Positions 1 to 6,596 of a stretch of 10,164 nt of DNA are shown here, one piece after another (position 1 is the stretch's first letter; every line of letters starts with the position of its first letter). Source of the stretch: DATDVH01 sp035290045 (GTDB lineage: Bacteria; Patescibacteriota; Microgenomatia; UBA1406; HO2-37-13b). Under the pieces are notes generated by a model. The model did no database searches, was not told the origin of the DNA, and worked only from the letters and a program-made list of their open reading frames with translations. A program made the translations under genes and the position numbers. Location of the stretch: NCBI GenBank assembly GCA_035290045.1, contig DATDVH010000003.1, positions 1 to 10,164 of the forward strand. Reading direction: 5' to 3'.

Positions 1-216
1 AAAAGTAATATCGTTGAAACTACTTTTGAAGTTAATACTCAACAAATCAGTCTTGATGAAATGGAAGTGTGGGTATTTTTTTAATCGTATGATATTGTCA
101 GAATGACTCGTAATAAAGTTATCAATTATCCATACATTATAATCCTTTTTTAAAAAAATTTCTGTCAAATGAGATCCTATAAATCCAGCCCCTCCTGCGA
201 TGAGTATGTTTTTCAT
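1..216 (-). CDS. NAD-dependent extended SDR, UDP-glucuronate decarboxylase-like (N-terminal part only)
   Basis: This is the first 72 codons of a gene that continues beyond the left edge. The start opens a Rossmann fold with GGAGFIGSHL at residues 8-17 (GxxGxxG) and an Asp at residue 32 at the end of the second strand, as in NAD-preferring extended short-chain dehydrogenases. The following IDNF (31-34), then DNI (40-42) and a PHFHFIKTDL stretch (49-58) resemble UDP-glucuronate decarboxylase (UXS), which turns UDP-glucuronate into UDP-xylose. That would fit a position two genes after UDP-glucose dehydrogenase, whose product is UDP-glucuronate. The catalytic YxxxK lies outside the window, so a UDP-glucuronate or UDP-glucose 4-epimerase is also possible. 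The start codon lies 1 base after the stop of the upstream gene, so it is the last visible gene of the operon. A GGAGAG sits 12 bases before the start, rather far for a ribosome binding site. The SDR family is certain; the exact substrate is inferred. Confidence 0.8.
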   Translation of the reverse strand, partial: MKNILIAGGAGFIGSHLTEIFLKKDYNVWIIDNFITSHSDNIIRLKKYPHFHFIKTDLLSINFKSSFNDITF

Positions 217-217
217 G

Positions 218-1180
218 TTACACTTTTTCTCTCCAGTAGTTAAGAAGGTCAGTTAGCGTTTGTTCAAAAGGAATAGTTGTTTTCCATCCAGTTTCTTGAG
301 TGAATTTTGAGCAATCACCTAACAATATTGGCACATCTGAAGGTCTCATGCGACTTGAATCTTCTTTGATAGTAACTTTTATCTTTGATTGATCGATCAG
401 AAAATCCAAAACCTTTTTTATTTTCCACGTTTTGCCACTACAAATATTATATACCTCCCCCGACGTACACTTTGTCACCGCAACATAATATGCACACACC
501 ATATCACGGACATCGGTATAATCTCGTTCAGCAGAAAGATTACCTACACATACTACTGGTTCGCGTATTCCTTTTTCTATTTCTGCAATCTGTTTGGCAA
601 AACTGCTTTCCGCAAAGACTTCTCCGCGGCGTGGTCCCGTATGATTAAATCCACGAGTACGAATGATTTTCAGACCATAACTTTGATAATATTGATATCC
701 AAGGTAGTCCATTCCTACTTTTGACACCCCATAAGGAGAAAGCGGACGAAGTGGATTAGCTTCCTTGATGGGAACTTCGTTCTCATATACCATCCCATAT
801 TCTTCTGAGGAGCATGCAATCTGTATGACAGTCTCACGTTTACTTTTTCTGATTGCCTCAAACAGATTAACTGATCCAACCATATTAATTTCTATTGTGT
901 TTGCCGGTGAAGCCCATGACGACTTGACAAATGATTGCGCCGCAAGATGAAAAACATAGTCTGGCTGTATTTCATCAATCACTGTATATAACGAATGCGC
1001 GTCAAGCAAATCCGCTTCATGAAGAAATAATGAATCTTTACATTTTTCTATGTTTGAGATATTAGATCGCCATCTCATAATACCATGAACTTCAATATTT
1101 TTTTTAAGCAAAAATTCAGCCAAATAACTTCCTGCAAAACCACTAATTCCAGTTATAAGAGCCTTTGTTTTGTGTTTCAT
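218..1180 (-). CDS. GDP-mannose 4,6-dehydratase / GDP-4-keto-6-deoxymannose reductase family SDR
   Basis: A 320-residue extended SDR acting on nucleotide sugars. The visible motifs are GISGFAGSYL (11-20, dinucleotide binding), HLAAQSFV (78-85), SSEEYG (124-129), YGVSK (150-154, the YxxxK catalytic pair), FNHTGPR (178-184) and RDYTDVRD (219-226), followed by RMRPSDVP (277-284). The family makes GDP-4-keto-6-deoxymannose from GDP-mannose (GMD) or reduces that product to GDP-rhamnose (RMD). Ser124 and Glu126 align with the Thr and Glu of the GMD dehydratase triad, which speaks for dehydration. The length, the GxSGF start and the central region are closer to the ~300-residue RMD than to the ~370-residue GMD of E. 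coli. I therefore leave the reaction open. Its start overlaps the ugd stop by 4 bases (ATGA), implying translational coupling. The start chosen is the only one that keeps the whole Rossmann strand. Confidence 0.85.
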   Translation of the reverse strand: MKHKTKALITGISGFAGSYLAEFLLKKNIEVHGIMRWRSNISNIEKCKDSLFLHEADLLDAHSLYTVIDEIQPDYVFHLAAQSFVKSSWASPANTIEINMVGSVNLFEAIRKSKRETVIQIACSSEEYGMVYENEVPIKEANPLRPLSPYGVSKVGMDYLGYQYYQSYGLKIIRTRGFNHTGPRRGEVFAESSFAKQIAEIEKGIREPVVCVGNLSAERDYTDVRDMVCAYYVAVTKCTSGEVYNICSGKTWKIKKVLDFLIDQSKIKVTIKEDSSRMRPSDVPILLGDCSKFTQETGWKTTIPFEQTLTDLLNYWREKV

Positions 1181-2481
1181 ATGATTGGGACTTTTTTCCT
1201 TCCGACAGAAATATAATGAAAACCTAATTGTAACATATCTTTTGGAGAATATATATTACGTCCATCAATGATATAGAGTTCTTTCATACATTTCTTTACT
1301 TTTGTTAAATCAATATGTTTAAACTCATTCCATTCGGTTAAAATCGTAAGTATATGAATATTTTTTACTACATCGTACGGATTTTTACAATAGGTGAGTC
1401 TATCTCCAAAAATACGTTTTATATTATCCATCGCTTCTGGATCATATACTTTAATCTTATATTCTCTTTTAAGCAATTCGTTGATGATATAAAGCGATGG
1501 CGCATCTCGTACGTCATCAGTATGGGGTTTGAATGATAGACCCCAAATACCAATATGTTTTTTATTCTTTAAGTCAATAATTTTTTTGAGAAAATATGTA
1601 CGAGCGTTTTGGTTGATCTCCTCAACTGCACGAAGCAGGGACATATCCACTGAAAGCGACTCGCCTGTCTGAACAAGAGCTTTAATATCTTTGGGAAAAC
1701 AGCTTCCTCCATATCCAATTCCCGCATCAAAAAATACATGACCGATTCTATTATCTAATCCTACCCCATCAAGTACTTCGCCTACATCTGCACCTGTCTT
1801 TTCACAGAGAAATGAAACAAGATTTGCAAAAGATATTTTGGTCGCAAGAATAGAATTTGACGCATATTTGATGATCTCTGCAGATTCAAGTCCGACTATC
1901 ACTCGTTTACCAGCAAGAGATTTGTGTAAAATAAGTAACTTTTCTATAGCTTTTTTTGAATTTGATCCGATAACTAATCGGTCTGGCTTAAACGTATCGG
2001 TTATGGCTGAACCTTCACGTAAGAATTCAGGACACGATGCGATATCAAAGGTTGAAGAAGTTGGTTTGACTTTTTCTATTAATGCCGCAATTTTTCTATT
2101 CGTACCAATAGGCACAGTACTTTTACAAGAAATCACTGTGTATCCTTTTTTAAGATTTTTTCCTATATGCTCTGCGACCGTCATTACTGATGATAAATCT
2201 GCTTCACCAGTTTTTTGAGGGGGAGTACCAACTGCTATAAATACCACATCTGAATGAGATATCGGGTTTTGATAGGAAGTAGTAAAAAAAATTCGTTTTC
2301 CTTTGATATTTTTTTCAAGAAGCTCTTTTAATCCAGGTTCGTAAATAAGAGGATCTCCCTTTTGTAATCTTTTGATTTTATCTGCATTTCTTCCGATAAC
2401 ATACACAGTATTTCCCAAATCTGCAAATACACACGCAGTTACTAATCCTACATATCCATGACCAATGATAGTTGTAGTCAT
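1177..2481 (-). CDS. ugd: UDP-glucose 6-dehydrogenase
   Basis: Cytoplasmic enzyme that oxidises UDP-glucose to UDP-glucuronate with two NAD+. The 434 residues match the usual bacterial length. The N-terminal Rossmann domain starts with GHGYVG (7-12) and contains VGTP (84-87), STVPIGT (121-127) and PEFLREG (151-157). The central helix region has KYASNS (205-210), with the conserved Lys at 206. The catalytic cysteine is Cys261 in GYGGSCFPKD (256-265). The C-terminal UDP-binding domain shows GLSFKPHTDDVRDAP (314-328). All key residues are present, so the enzyme should be active. It overlaps the gene before it and the gene after it by 4 bases each, which places it in the middle of a coupled operon. 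Its product is the substrate of UDP-glucuronate decarboxylases, which the partial gene at the left edge resembles. UDP-N-acetylmannosamine dehydrogenase is a relative, but the motifs fit the UDP-glucose enzyme better. Confidence 0.95.
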   Translation of the reverse strand: MTTTIIGHGYVGLVTACVFADLGNTVYVIGRNADKIKRLQKGDPLIYEPGLKELLEKNIKGKRIFFTTSYQNPISHSDVVFIAVGTPPQKTGEADLSSVMTVAEHIGKNLKKGYTVISCKSTVPIGTNRKIAALIEKVKPTSSTFDIASCPEFLREGSAITDTFKPDRLVIGSNSKKAIEKLLILHKSLAGKRVIVGLESAEIIKYASNSILATKISFANLVSFLCEKTGADVGEVLDGVGLDNRIGHVFFDAGIGYGGSCFPKDIKALVQTGESLSVDMSLLRAVEEINQNARTYFLKKIIDLKNKKHIGIWGLSFKPHTDDVRDAPSLYIINELLKREYKIKVYDPEAMDNIKRIFGDRLTYCKNPYDVVKNIHILTILTEWNEFKHIDLTKVKKCMKELYIIDGRNIYSPKDMLQLGFHYISVGRKKVPII

Positions 2482-3326
2482 ATTTGATAAAGTTGTTTTT
2501 TGATCTCTTTTAATCCTTCCTCAAAACTACTCATTTTGTAAAACGTATTTTTTTTAGATTTAATTATCCCTTTTTTCGGACGATGAGCTTTATTTTTGTA
2601 AAATTCATCATACGTGATTTTTTCAACATGCGAGGTGTCAAGTTGAAATATCCTTCCAATCGTTTGAATTGCCTCATATCCCGACATACTACCGACTCCG
2701 ACTATATGAAAAATGTCTGAGGAATAATGAAAAAATAAATGTCTAAGAGCGCATGCAATATCGTCTATAAAAGTAAATGTCAATATTTGATCCATTATAC
2801 CTTTTATTGGTTTTTTATCTTTTAATGCAAGGATAATGCTCCGTACAATATCAGTTTTATTCTCAAAATACGATCTATAAGGGTAACTCAAACGCACAAT
2901 CATTGTACTACCTTTTAGTATTTTTTCGCCTTCGTATTTAGTCAAACCATAATATGAGATAGGATGCGGCATTGAATCTTCAAAAAACGGAGTATTCATT
3001 CCATCAAATACAAAATCAGTTGAAATATAGATAAATGGCTTGTTTTTTGCGGTAACTGTTTTCCAAACGTTACGCGTTCCTTCTACGTTCACCTTCCATG
3101 CAGTATCTTTTTCTTTTTCTGCACCATCCACTTGAGTATATGCCGCCATATGAAGAAAAAGATCAAAATCAATTGATTGAATCATGGATCGTATATTTGC
3201 AACATCGGTAATATCCATGATTGTCTGCGAAAGAGGAATAAAATCTATATCTTTTTTCAGCAATTCAACAATACGTGACCCAACCAATCCATCAAGCCCT
3301 GTTCCTGCAACTCGTATTTTTTTCAT
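2478..3326 (-). CDS. dTDP-4-dehydrorhamnose reductase (RmlD)-like SDR
   Basis: A 282-residue protein of the RmlD substrate-binding family, close to the usual length of about 290. The visible features are a glycine-rich loop GTGLDGLVGS (8-17), AAYTQVDGAE (61-70), ISTDFVFDG (101-109) and YYGLTKYEGE (125-134), whose Tyr126 and Lys130 form the YxxxK pair. Known RmlD enzymes reduce dTDP-4-keto-L-rhamnose to dTDP-L-rhamnose with NAD(P)H. No rmlA, rmlB or rmlC is visible here, and this gene leads an operon with ugd, so it may act on another 4-keto sugar nucleotide or depend on rml genes elsewhere. The family also includes MAT2B-like non-catalytic members, but the catalytic motifs are intact. The initiator ATG is only 8 bases downstream of a TATACT box and has no ribosome binding site, suggesting a leaderless message. 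The stop overlaps ugd by 4 bases. Confidence 0.85.
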   Translation of the reverse strand: MKKIRVAGTGLDGLVGSRIVELLKKDIDFIPLSQTIMDITDVANIRSMIQSIDFDLFLHMAAYTQVDGAEKEKDTAWKVNVEGTRNVWKTVTAKNKPFIYISTDFVFDGMNTPFFEDSMPHPISYYGLTKYEGEKILKGSTMIVRLSYPYRSYFENKTDIVRSIILALKDKKPIKGIMDQILTFTFIDDIACALRHLFFHYSSDIFHIVGVGSMSGYEAIQTIGRIFQLDTSHVEKITYDEFYKNKAHRPKKGIIKSKKNTFYKMSSFEEGLKEIKKQLYQI

Positions 3327-3334
3327 CTATATAT

Positions 3335-3340
3335 AGTATA
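3335..3340 (-). promoter_or_regulatory. Putative -10 box of the sugar-nucleotide operon
   Basis: On the minus strand these bases read TATACT, a 5/6 match to the sigma-70 -10 consensus. It lies 8 bases before the ATG of the RmlD-like gene. No good -35 is seen at 16-18 bases upstream (AAGTCA at 17). Transcription starting 7 bases after the box would begin about 2 bases before the ATG, giving an essentially leaderless mRNA. This agrees with the absence of a Shine-Dalgarno sequence. Confidence 0.45.
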
Positions 3341-3356
3341 CATCATTTTTTACTGC

Positions 3357-3385
3357 TTGACTTTTATTTATTGATTAACGACAAT
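3357..3385 (+). promoter_or_regulatory. Putative plus-strand promoter for the small membrane-protein pair
   Basis: TTGACT at 3357-3362 matches the -35 consensus at 5/6. A 17-base spacer separates it from GACAAT at 3380-3385, a 4/6 match to TATAAT. The -10 overlaps the first ATG at 3384, so initiation would fall at about 3392, just before the in-frame ATG at 3393. The 57-base gap between the divergent genes therefore holds a compact bidirectional promoter region. Confidence 0.4.
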
Positions 3386-3650
3386 GAAACGTATGGACGT
3401 AACTCAAATTTTATTTACCGCGGCAATAACAGTAATGACTGTTATCCTTACGATCATCGGCGTTCAACTGATCACAGTTCTTCGTGAGGTGCGATTATTT
3501 TTAGGGCGAATGAATGCCATAGCCGTAGAACTCGAAAAGATTGGCGCTCATTTTGGGCAAGGGTATACTGACATCCTCGGTTTTTTTTCTGGGGCAAAAA
3601 GCGTTTTTCATATCCTTAATCTTATTACTAAAAAAAAGCATAAAAAATGA
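3384..3650 (+). CDS. Small single-pass membrane protein, YtxG/DUF948-like
   Basis: An 88-residue protein with one N-terminal hydrophobic segment (about residues 9-30), then an amphipathic region beginning LREVRLFLGRMN (33-44), and a Lys-rich tail (KKKHKK). No enzyme motif is visible. The layout, a transmembrane helix at the very start followed by a helical region, is that of DUF948 proteins such as Bacillus YtxG. The next gene is YtxH-like, matching the ytxG-ytxH order. Sequence identity to DUF948 is not obvious by eye, so this is an architectural and contextual call. The two genes overlap by 4 bases. Two starts are possible, 3384 and 3393 (Met4). The predicted promoter favours 3393, because its -10 box overlaps the first ATG. 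Neither start has a ribosome binding site. Function unknown; an envelope-associated role is inferred. Confidence 0.7.
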   Translation: MKRMDVTQILFTAAITVMTVILTIIGVQLITVLREVRLFLGRMNAIAVELEKIGAHFGQGYTDILGFFSGAKSVFHILNLITKKKHKK

Positions 3651-3994
3651 CACATCACGATAATCAAAAAAAACATCAGAGCCATATATGGTTTGGGTTT
3701 ACCTTAGGAAGTGTGATTGGAGCAACAGGATTATTTTTGATAGGCACCACACAAGGAAGAAAACTTTTGAAAAAAGCTATGGAAATAGCAGAGCATTTAG
3801 AGACATCAGCCGAGGACGTGATTACTCACCTTGAAAATACAGTAGAAGAAAAAGGGCAAAAAATAAAAGACATTGTTGAACCGTTTATTGAACATACTCC
3901 ACTTCATTCAGTTTTACAAAAAATTCAAACAGTTCTTCCTCAAAATCACACTTCTGAAAAATCGTCAATGAAACGCAATCATTCACTCAAATAA
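3647..3994 (+). CDS. YtxH-like small membrane protein
   Basis: A 115-residue protein. A polar, His/Lys-rich head (1-13) precedes a glycine-containing hydrophobic segment, WFGFTLGSVIGATGLFLIG (15-33), and then TTQGRKLLKKAMEIAEHL (34-51) and a long charged, probably coiled-coil, helix to about residue 85. A glycine-rich membrane segment followed directly by a short turn, a GRK/GKE-type basic motif and a charged helix is the hallmark of YtxH-like proteins, small Firmicute stress- or envelope-associated proteins of unclear function. The tail (95-115) is polar and looks disordered. The start overlaps the preceding stop by 4 bases (ATGA), so the two are probably made together and may work as a pair. 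YtxH membership is moderately likely; a direct function cannot be given. Confidence 0.7.
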   Translation: MTHHDNQKKHQSHIWFGFTLGSVIGATGLFLIGTTQGRKLLKKAMEIAEHLETSAEDVITHLENTVEEKGQKIKDIVEPFIEHTPLHSVLQKIQTVLPQNHTSEKSSMKRNHSLK

Positions 3995-4070
3995 CTTTAT
4001 ACCATCCCCGTTCAATTTTTCAAAGAAAATGCTGTATTTTTTATACATACCATCTGAAAGCGCGGCATAT

Positions 4071-4094
4071 GTCTAATAAGCAATAGACTTTTTT
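4071..4094 (+). terminator. Weak possible Rho-independent terminator
   Basis: GTCTA (4071-4075) can pair with TAGAC (4084-4088) across an 8-base loop, and six T follow directly (4089-4094). The stem is only 5 bp and low in GC, so termination would be weak. The position, between the YtxH-like gene and the pilus locus, is where a terminator would be expected. The same bases also contain the possible -35 of the next gene. Confidence 0.25.
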
Positions 4095-4112
4095 AAGACT
4101 ATATGCTAATGT
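4084..4112 (+). promoter_or_regulatory. Possible promoter for the HPt-receiver-pilus operon
   Basis: TAGACT (4084-4089, 4/6 to the -35 consensus) is followed after 17 bases by TAATGT (4107-4112), which has an upstream TG (4104-4105) as in extended -10 promoters. An alternative -10 is TATGCT at 4102-4107. Initiation would give a leader of about 7-12 bases before the ATG at 4126, with no Shine-Dalgarno. The rest of the 131-base gap (3995-4125) is AT-rich, with one small palindrome (TGTAT, T5 loop, ATACA at 4033-4047) of unclear role. Confidence 0.3.
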
Positions 4113-4125
4113 AAATATATATTCT

Positions 4126-4515
4126 ATGTATAATAAAGATTTCTCCTCATATAAGGATTTATATCTAAAAGTAGCTCTTGAAAATATTCATATTCTCAAA
4201 ACCAATCTTTTAATGTTAGGAAAAAATACTCATGATCCGTCAATAATTGAAAATATGCATAGAGCAATACACAATCTCAAAACTGAAAATGCGCTTATGA
4301 AGTATACACAATTAGCAGAACTCTGTGCAGAACTTGAAAACGTGTTTTTGAGGATAAAGGCTCATCAGTTGACACTATCTGAAACATTTTTCACACTAAT
4401 TAGGGACGCGAGCTCTCATATTGAAAAATCAATAAGTCATATAAAATCAGGGAATAAGGAGATAAATCTATCAGAATGTATAAATCATATTAAAAAGTAT
4501 CTAAAAAATATATAA
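4126..4515 (+). CDS. Stand-alone HPt (histidine phosphotransfer) protein, CheA P1-like
   Basis: A 129-residue all-helical protein. The core reads MHRAIHNLKTENALMKY (44-60), followed by a helix with LAELCAELENVF (63-74). This matches the HPt/CheA-P1 pattern of R-x-x-H-x-L-K on the phosphorylated helix, then a second helix ending in L-E. His49 is the predicted phospho-acceptor, with Lys52 as the usual neighbour. The Gly normally found shortly after HxLK (HxLKG) is replaced by Thr53. The N-terminal helix (about 8-32) fits the first helix of the bundle. No kinase or ATP-binding domain is attached, so it must receive phosphate from a separate kinase or from a receiver. It sits 3 bases before a CheY-like gene and ahead of pilB, which suggests a phosphorelay acting on the pilus. 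No ribosome binding site is visible. Confidence 0.75.
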   Translation: MYNKDFSSYKDLYLKVALENIHILKTNLLMLGKNTHDPSIIENMHRAIHNLKTENALMKYTQLAELCAELENVFLRIKAHQLTLSETFFTLIRDASSHIEKSISHIKSGNKEINLSECINHIKKYLKNI

Positions 4516-4518
4516 CTT

Positions 4519-4887
4519 ATGCGTATTTTACTGATTGAAGATGATCAATTTTTCCAAAAATTCTATTCTTCCAAATTGAAAGAGCAAGGCTTTGAAGTAT
4601 ACACTGCATCAGATGGAGATGAAGGTTTACAGCAAGTAAAAAAAATAAACCCGGAATTGATTATCTTAGATATCATTATGCCTCGTACTGATGGATTTGA
4701 AGTACTTGCCGCATTGTCAAAAAATCAGGAATTAAAGAAAATACCAGTCATCGTATTCTCTACACTCGGTCAGGAACAAGATATAACAAAAGCAAAAAAA
4801 CTTGGAGCGGTTGATTACATTGATAAAAGTGCTTTTGATTTTAATTCACTCAAGAACAAAATTCTTTCTCATATTCAAAAATCGTAA
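4519..4887 (+). CDS. Single-domain CheY-like response regulator
   Basis: A 122-residue receiver domain with no output domain, the size of CheY. The acidic pair is Asp8/Asp9 in IEDD (6-9). The phospho-acceptor is Asp51 in LIILDIIMP (47-55), the switch Ser is Ser81 in PVIVFST (76-82), the aromatic switch is Tyr100, and the conserved Lys is Lys103. Lys103 is followed by Ser rather than the usual Pro (YIDKS). All phosphorylation residues are present, so it should be functional. As it lacks a DNA-binding or enzymatic output domain, it probably signals by protein-protein contact, as CheY or PilG/PilH do. The HPt gene lies 3 bases upstream and pilB 23 bases downstream. The inferred role is relaying a signal to the pilus motor. 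The cognate kinase is not in the window. Confidence 0.92.
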   Translation: MRILLIEDDQFFQKFYSSKLKEQGFEVYTASDGDEGLQQVKKINPELIILDIIMPRTDGFEVLAALSKNQELKKIPVIVFSTLGQEQDITKAKKLGAVDYIDKSAFDFNSLKNKILSHIQKS

Positions 4888-4902
4888 CAAAAGTGCTATG
4901 CT
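4874..4902 (+). promoter_or_regulatory. Possible internal promoter for pilB
   Basis: TTCAAA (4874-4879, 4/6 to the -35 consensus) lies 17 bases before TATGCT (4897-4902), which is preceded by TG and one base, an extended -10. Transcription would start near 4909, 2 bases before the pilB ATG at 4911. The -35 lies inside the end of the receiver gene. TAAAAT at 4902-4907 is an alternative box, but initiation from it would fall past the ATG. Confidence 0.35.
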
Positions 4903-4910
4903 AAAATTGT

Positions 4911-6596
4911 ATGATTATTTCTGACAGTCAACTTAAAAAACTACTTATCGCAAAAAGTATTCTTGATGAAAAAGAAGCCGATGATCTTATGCAATTGGCC
5001 TTTCATACGAATGTCTCGTTTGTTCAATTACTGATAGATAAAGATATTATTTCCGACTCTAATCTCGGATTAATTATATCTGATTTTCTACATTTTCCTT
5101 TTATTATTCTCTCAAAAACTTTTATTTCAGATGAAATAGCACATCTTATTCCAGAAAAATTTGCTAGAACATACAATATCATACCATTCTCGCGTGATAC
5201 TAATGGAATAAAAATAGCTATGGTTGACCCACGACAAACTGATATCCAGTCACTTATCACAAAAAAAACAGGAGAGAAAATAATCCCATACCTAGCTACA
5301 GAAAACGACATGCACAGTAAATTCCAAATTTATAGAAAAAATTTGCAAAATACCTTTGATGATTTGCTTCAAAAAGAAATAGGAAGAGCAAGTGTCATTG
5401 TTGTAAATGATGCCCCTATCATTAAAATCGTAGATATGTTAATTATGTTTGCATATCAAGATAGAGCATCTGATGTACATATAGAAACGAATGCAAATAG
5501 CTCTCTTGTGCGATTTCGCATTGATGGAGTTTTACATGATATGTTGCAATTTCCTAAAATACTTCACGATAGAATTATTACCCGCATTAAAGTGCTTGCA
5601 CGACTTCGTACTGATGAACATCTCAGCGCTCAAGACGGAAAAATGCAAATAGAATTGCAAGAGGAAAAACTTGATATCCGCGTTTCTATAATACCTATAG
5701 TAGAAGGAGAAAAAGTCGTACTCAGATTACTTTCATCTCGATCTCGTAAATTTTCGTTGATAGATATAGGAATGGACAAAGCATGTTTAAAAAAAGTTAA
5801 CTCAGCAATCAATAGATCATTCGGCATGATTTTAGCAACAGGTCCTACTGGATCAGGTAAAACAAGCTCTATTTATGCACTGCTTAAAATACTCAATACA
5901 AGAGATAAAAATATTACAACTGTTGAAGACCCTGTTGAATATCGGATTCAGGGCATCAATCAGATACAGGTCAACACCAAGACAAATCTCACATTTGCGC
6001 ACGGACTACGATCTATTCTTCGTCAAGATCCTAATATAATTTTTGTGGGAGAGATAAGAGATAATGAAACAGCAAATATCGCAGTAAATGCTGCTTTAAC
6101 TGGTCATCTCGTACTTTCCACCTTACATACAAATAACGCCGCAACAGCTCTACCACGATTGATAGATATGGATGTAGAACCATTTCTTATAGCATCTACA
6201 GTGAACATCATTATTGCCCAAAGATTGGTCAGAAAAATATGCGAGATGTGTAATAGTTCTTTCTCAGTCACTTATCAAGATCTTTTGAATAAAGTACCAC
6301 ACAGCATTTTAAGTAAATTATTTGTTGAAAAAAAAGAAATACGTATTTATCACGGAAAAGGGTGTAAAATTTGTCATAACACCGGATATGTAGGAAGAAT
6401 TGCCATCTTTGAAGTACTTGAAATCACTCGTGAAATACGAAAATTGATCACAGAAAAAAATGATTCAGATGTGATTGAAAAAACTGCAATAAAAGAAGGT
6501 ATGCAAACAATGTTGGAAGATGGGTTGGCGAAAATTATTCGTGGGATAACTACTCTTGAAGAAGTATTGCGTGTTACAAAAACTGAGACAATATGA
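4911..6596 (+). CDS. pilB: Type IV pilus assembly ATPase PilB (GspE/VirB11 family)
   Basis: A 561-residue cytoplasmic hexameric ATPase that powers pilus extension; the length is typical. The N-terminal part (about 5-140) looks like a T2SSE_N/MshEN domain. The central N2 region contains ASDVHIE (186-192) and RFRIDGVLHD (201-210). The ATPase core has Walker A GPTGSGKT (311-318), the Asp box TVEDPVEY (337-344), Walker B IIFVGEIRD (376-384) and the His box LTGHLVLSTLHTNNA (397-411). A zinc-binding tetracysteine is formed by Cys444, Cys447, Cys485 and Cys488, which marks PilB/GspE rather than the retraction ATPase PilT. The MshEN-like region lacks the canonical RLG start of the c-di-GMP motif. The stop overlaps pilC by 4 bases. 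The start has no ribosome binding site but a possible promoter immediately before it. Confidence 0.95.
   Translation: MIISDSQLKKLLIAKSILDEKEADDLMQLAFHTNVSFVQLLIDKDIISDSNLGLIISDFLHFPFIILSKTFISDEIAHLIPEKFARTYNIIPFSRDTNGIKIAMVDPRQTDIQSLITKKTGEKIIPYLATENDMHSKFQIYRKNLQNTFDDLLQKEIGRASVIVVNDAPIIKIVDMLIMFAYQDRASDVHIETNANSSLVRFRIDGVLHDMLQFPKILHDRIITRIKVLARLRTDEHLSAQDGKMQIELQEEKLDIRVSIIPIVEGEKVVLRLLSSRSRKFSLIDIGMDKACLKKVNSAINRSFGMILATGPTGSGKTSSIYALLKILNTRDKNITTVEDPVEYRIQGINQIQVNTKTNLTFAHGLRSILRQDPNIIFVGEIRDNETANIAVNAALTGHLVLSTLHTNNAATALPRLIDMDVEPFLIASTVNIIIAQRLVRKICEMCNSSFSVTYQDLLNKVPHSILSKLFVEKKEIRIYHGKGCKICHNTGYVGRIAIFEVLEITREIRKLITEKNDSDVIEKTAIKEGMQTMLEDGLAKIIRGITTLEEVLRVTKTETI

Noticed and set aside
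385..950. Open frames of 60-110 codons on the plus strand opposite the GMD/RMD-like gene
   Set aside because: They lie antisense to a clear SDR gene, overlap each other in different frames and show no recognisable domain.
1838..2218. 126-codon open frame antisense to ugd
   Set aside because: ugd has all family motifs on the other strand across this range; the antisense frame has no coherent domain.
4033..4047. Palindrome TGTAT-T5-ATACA as a terminator or operator
   Set aside because: The stem is only 5 AT-rich base pairs with no T-run after it; such palindromes are expected by chance in sequence this AT-rich.
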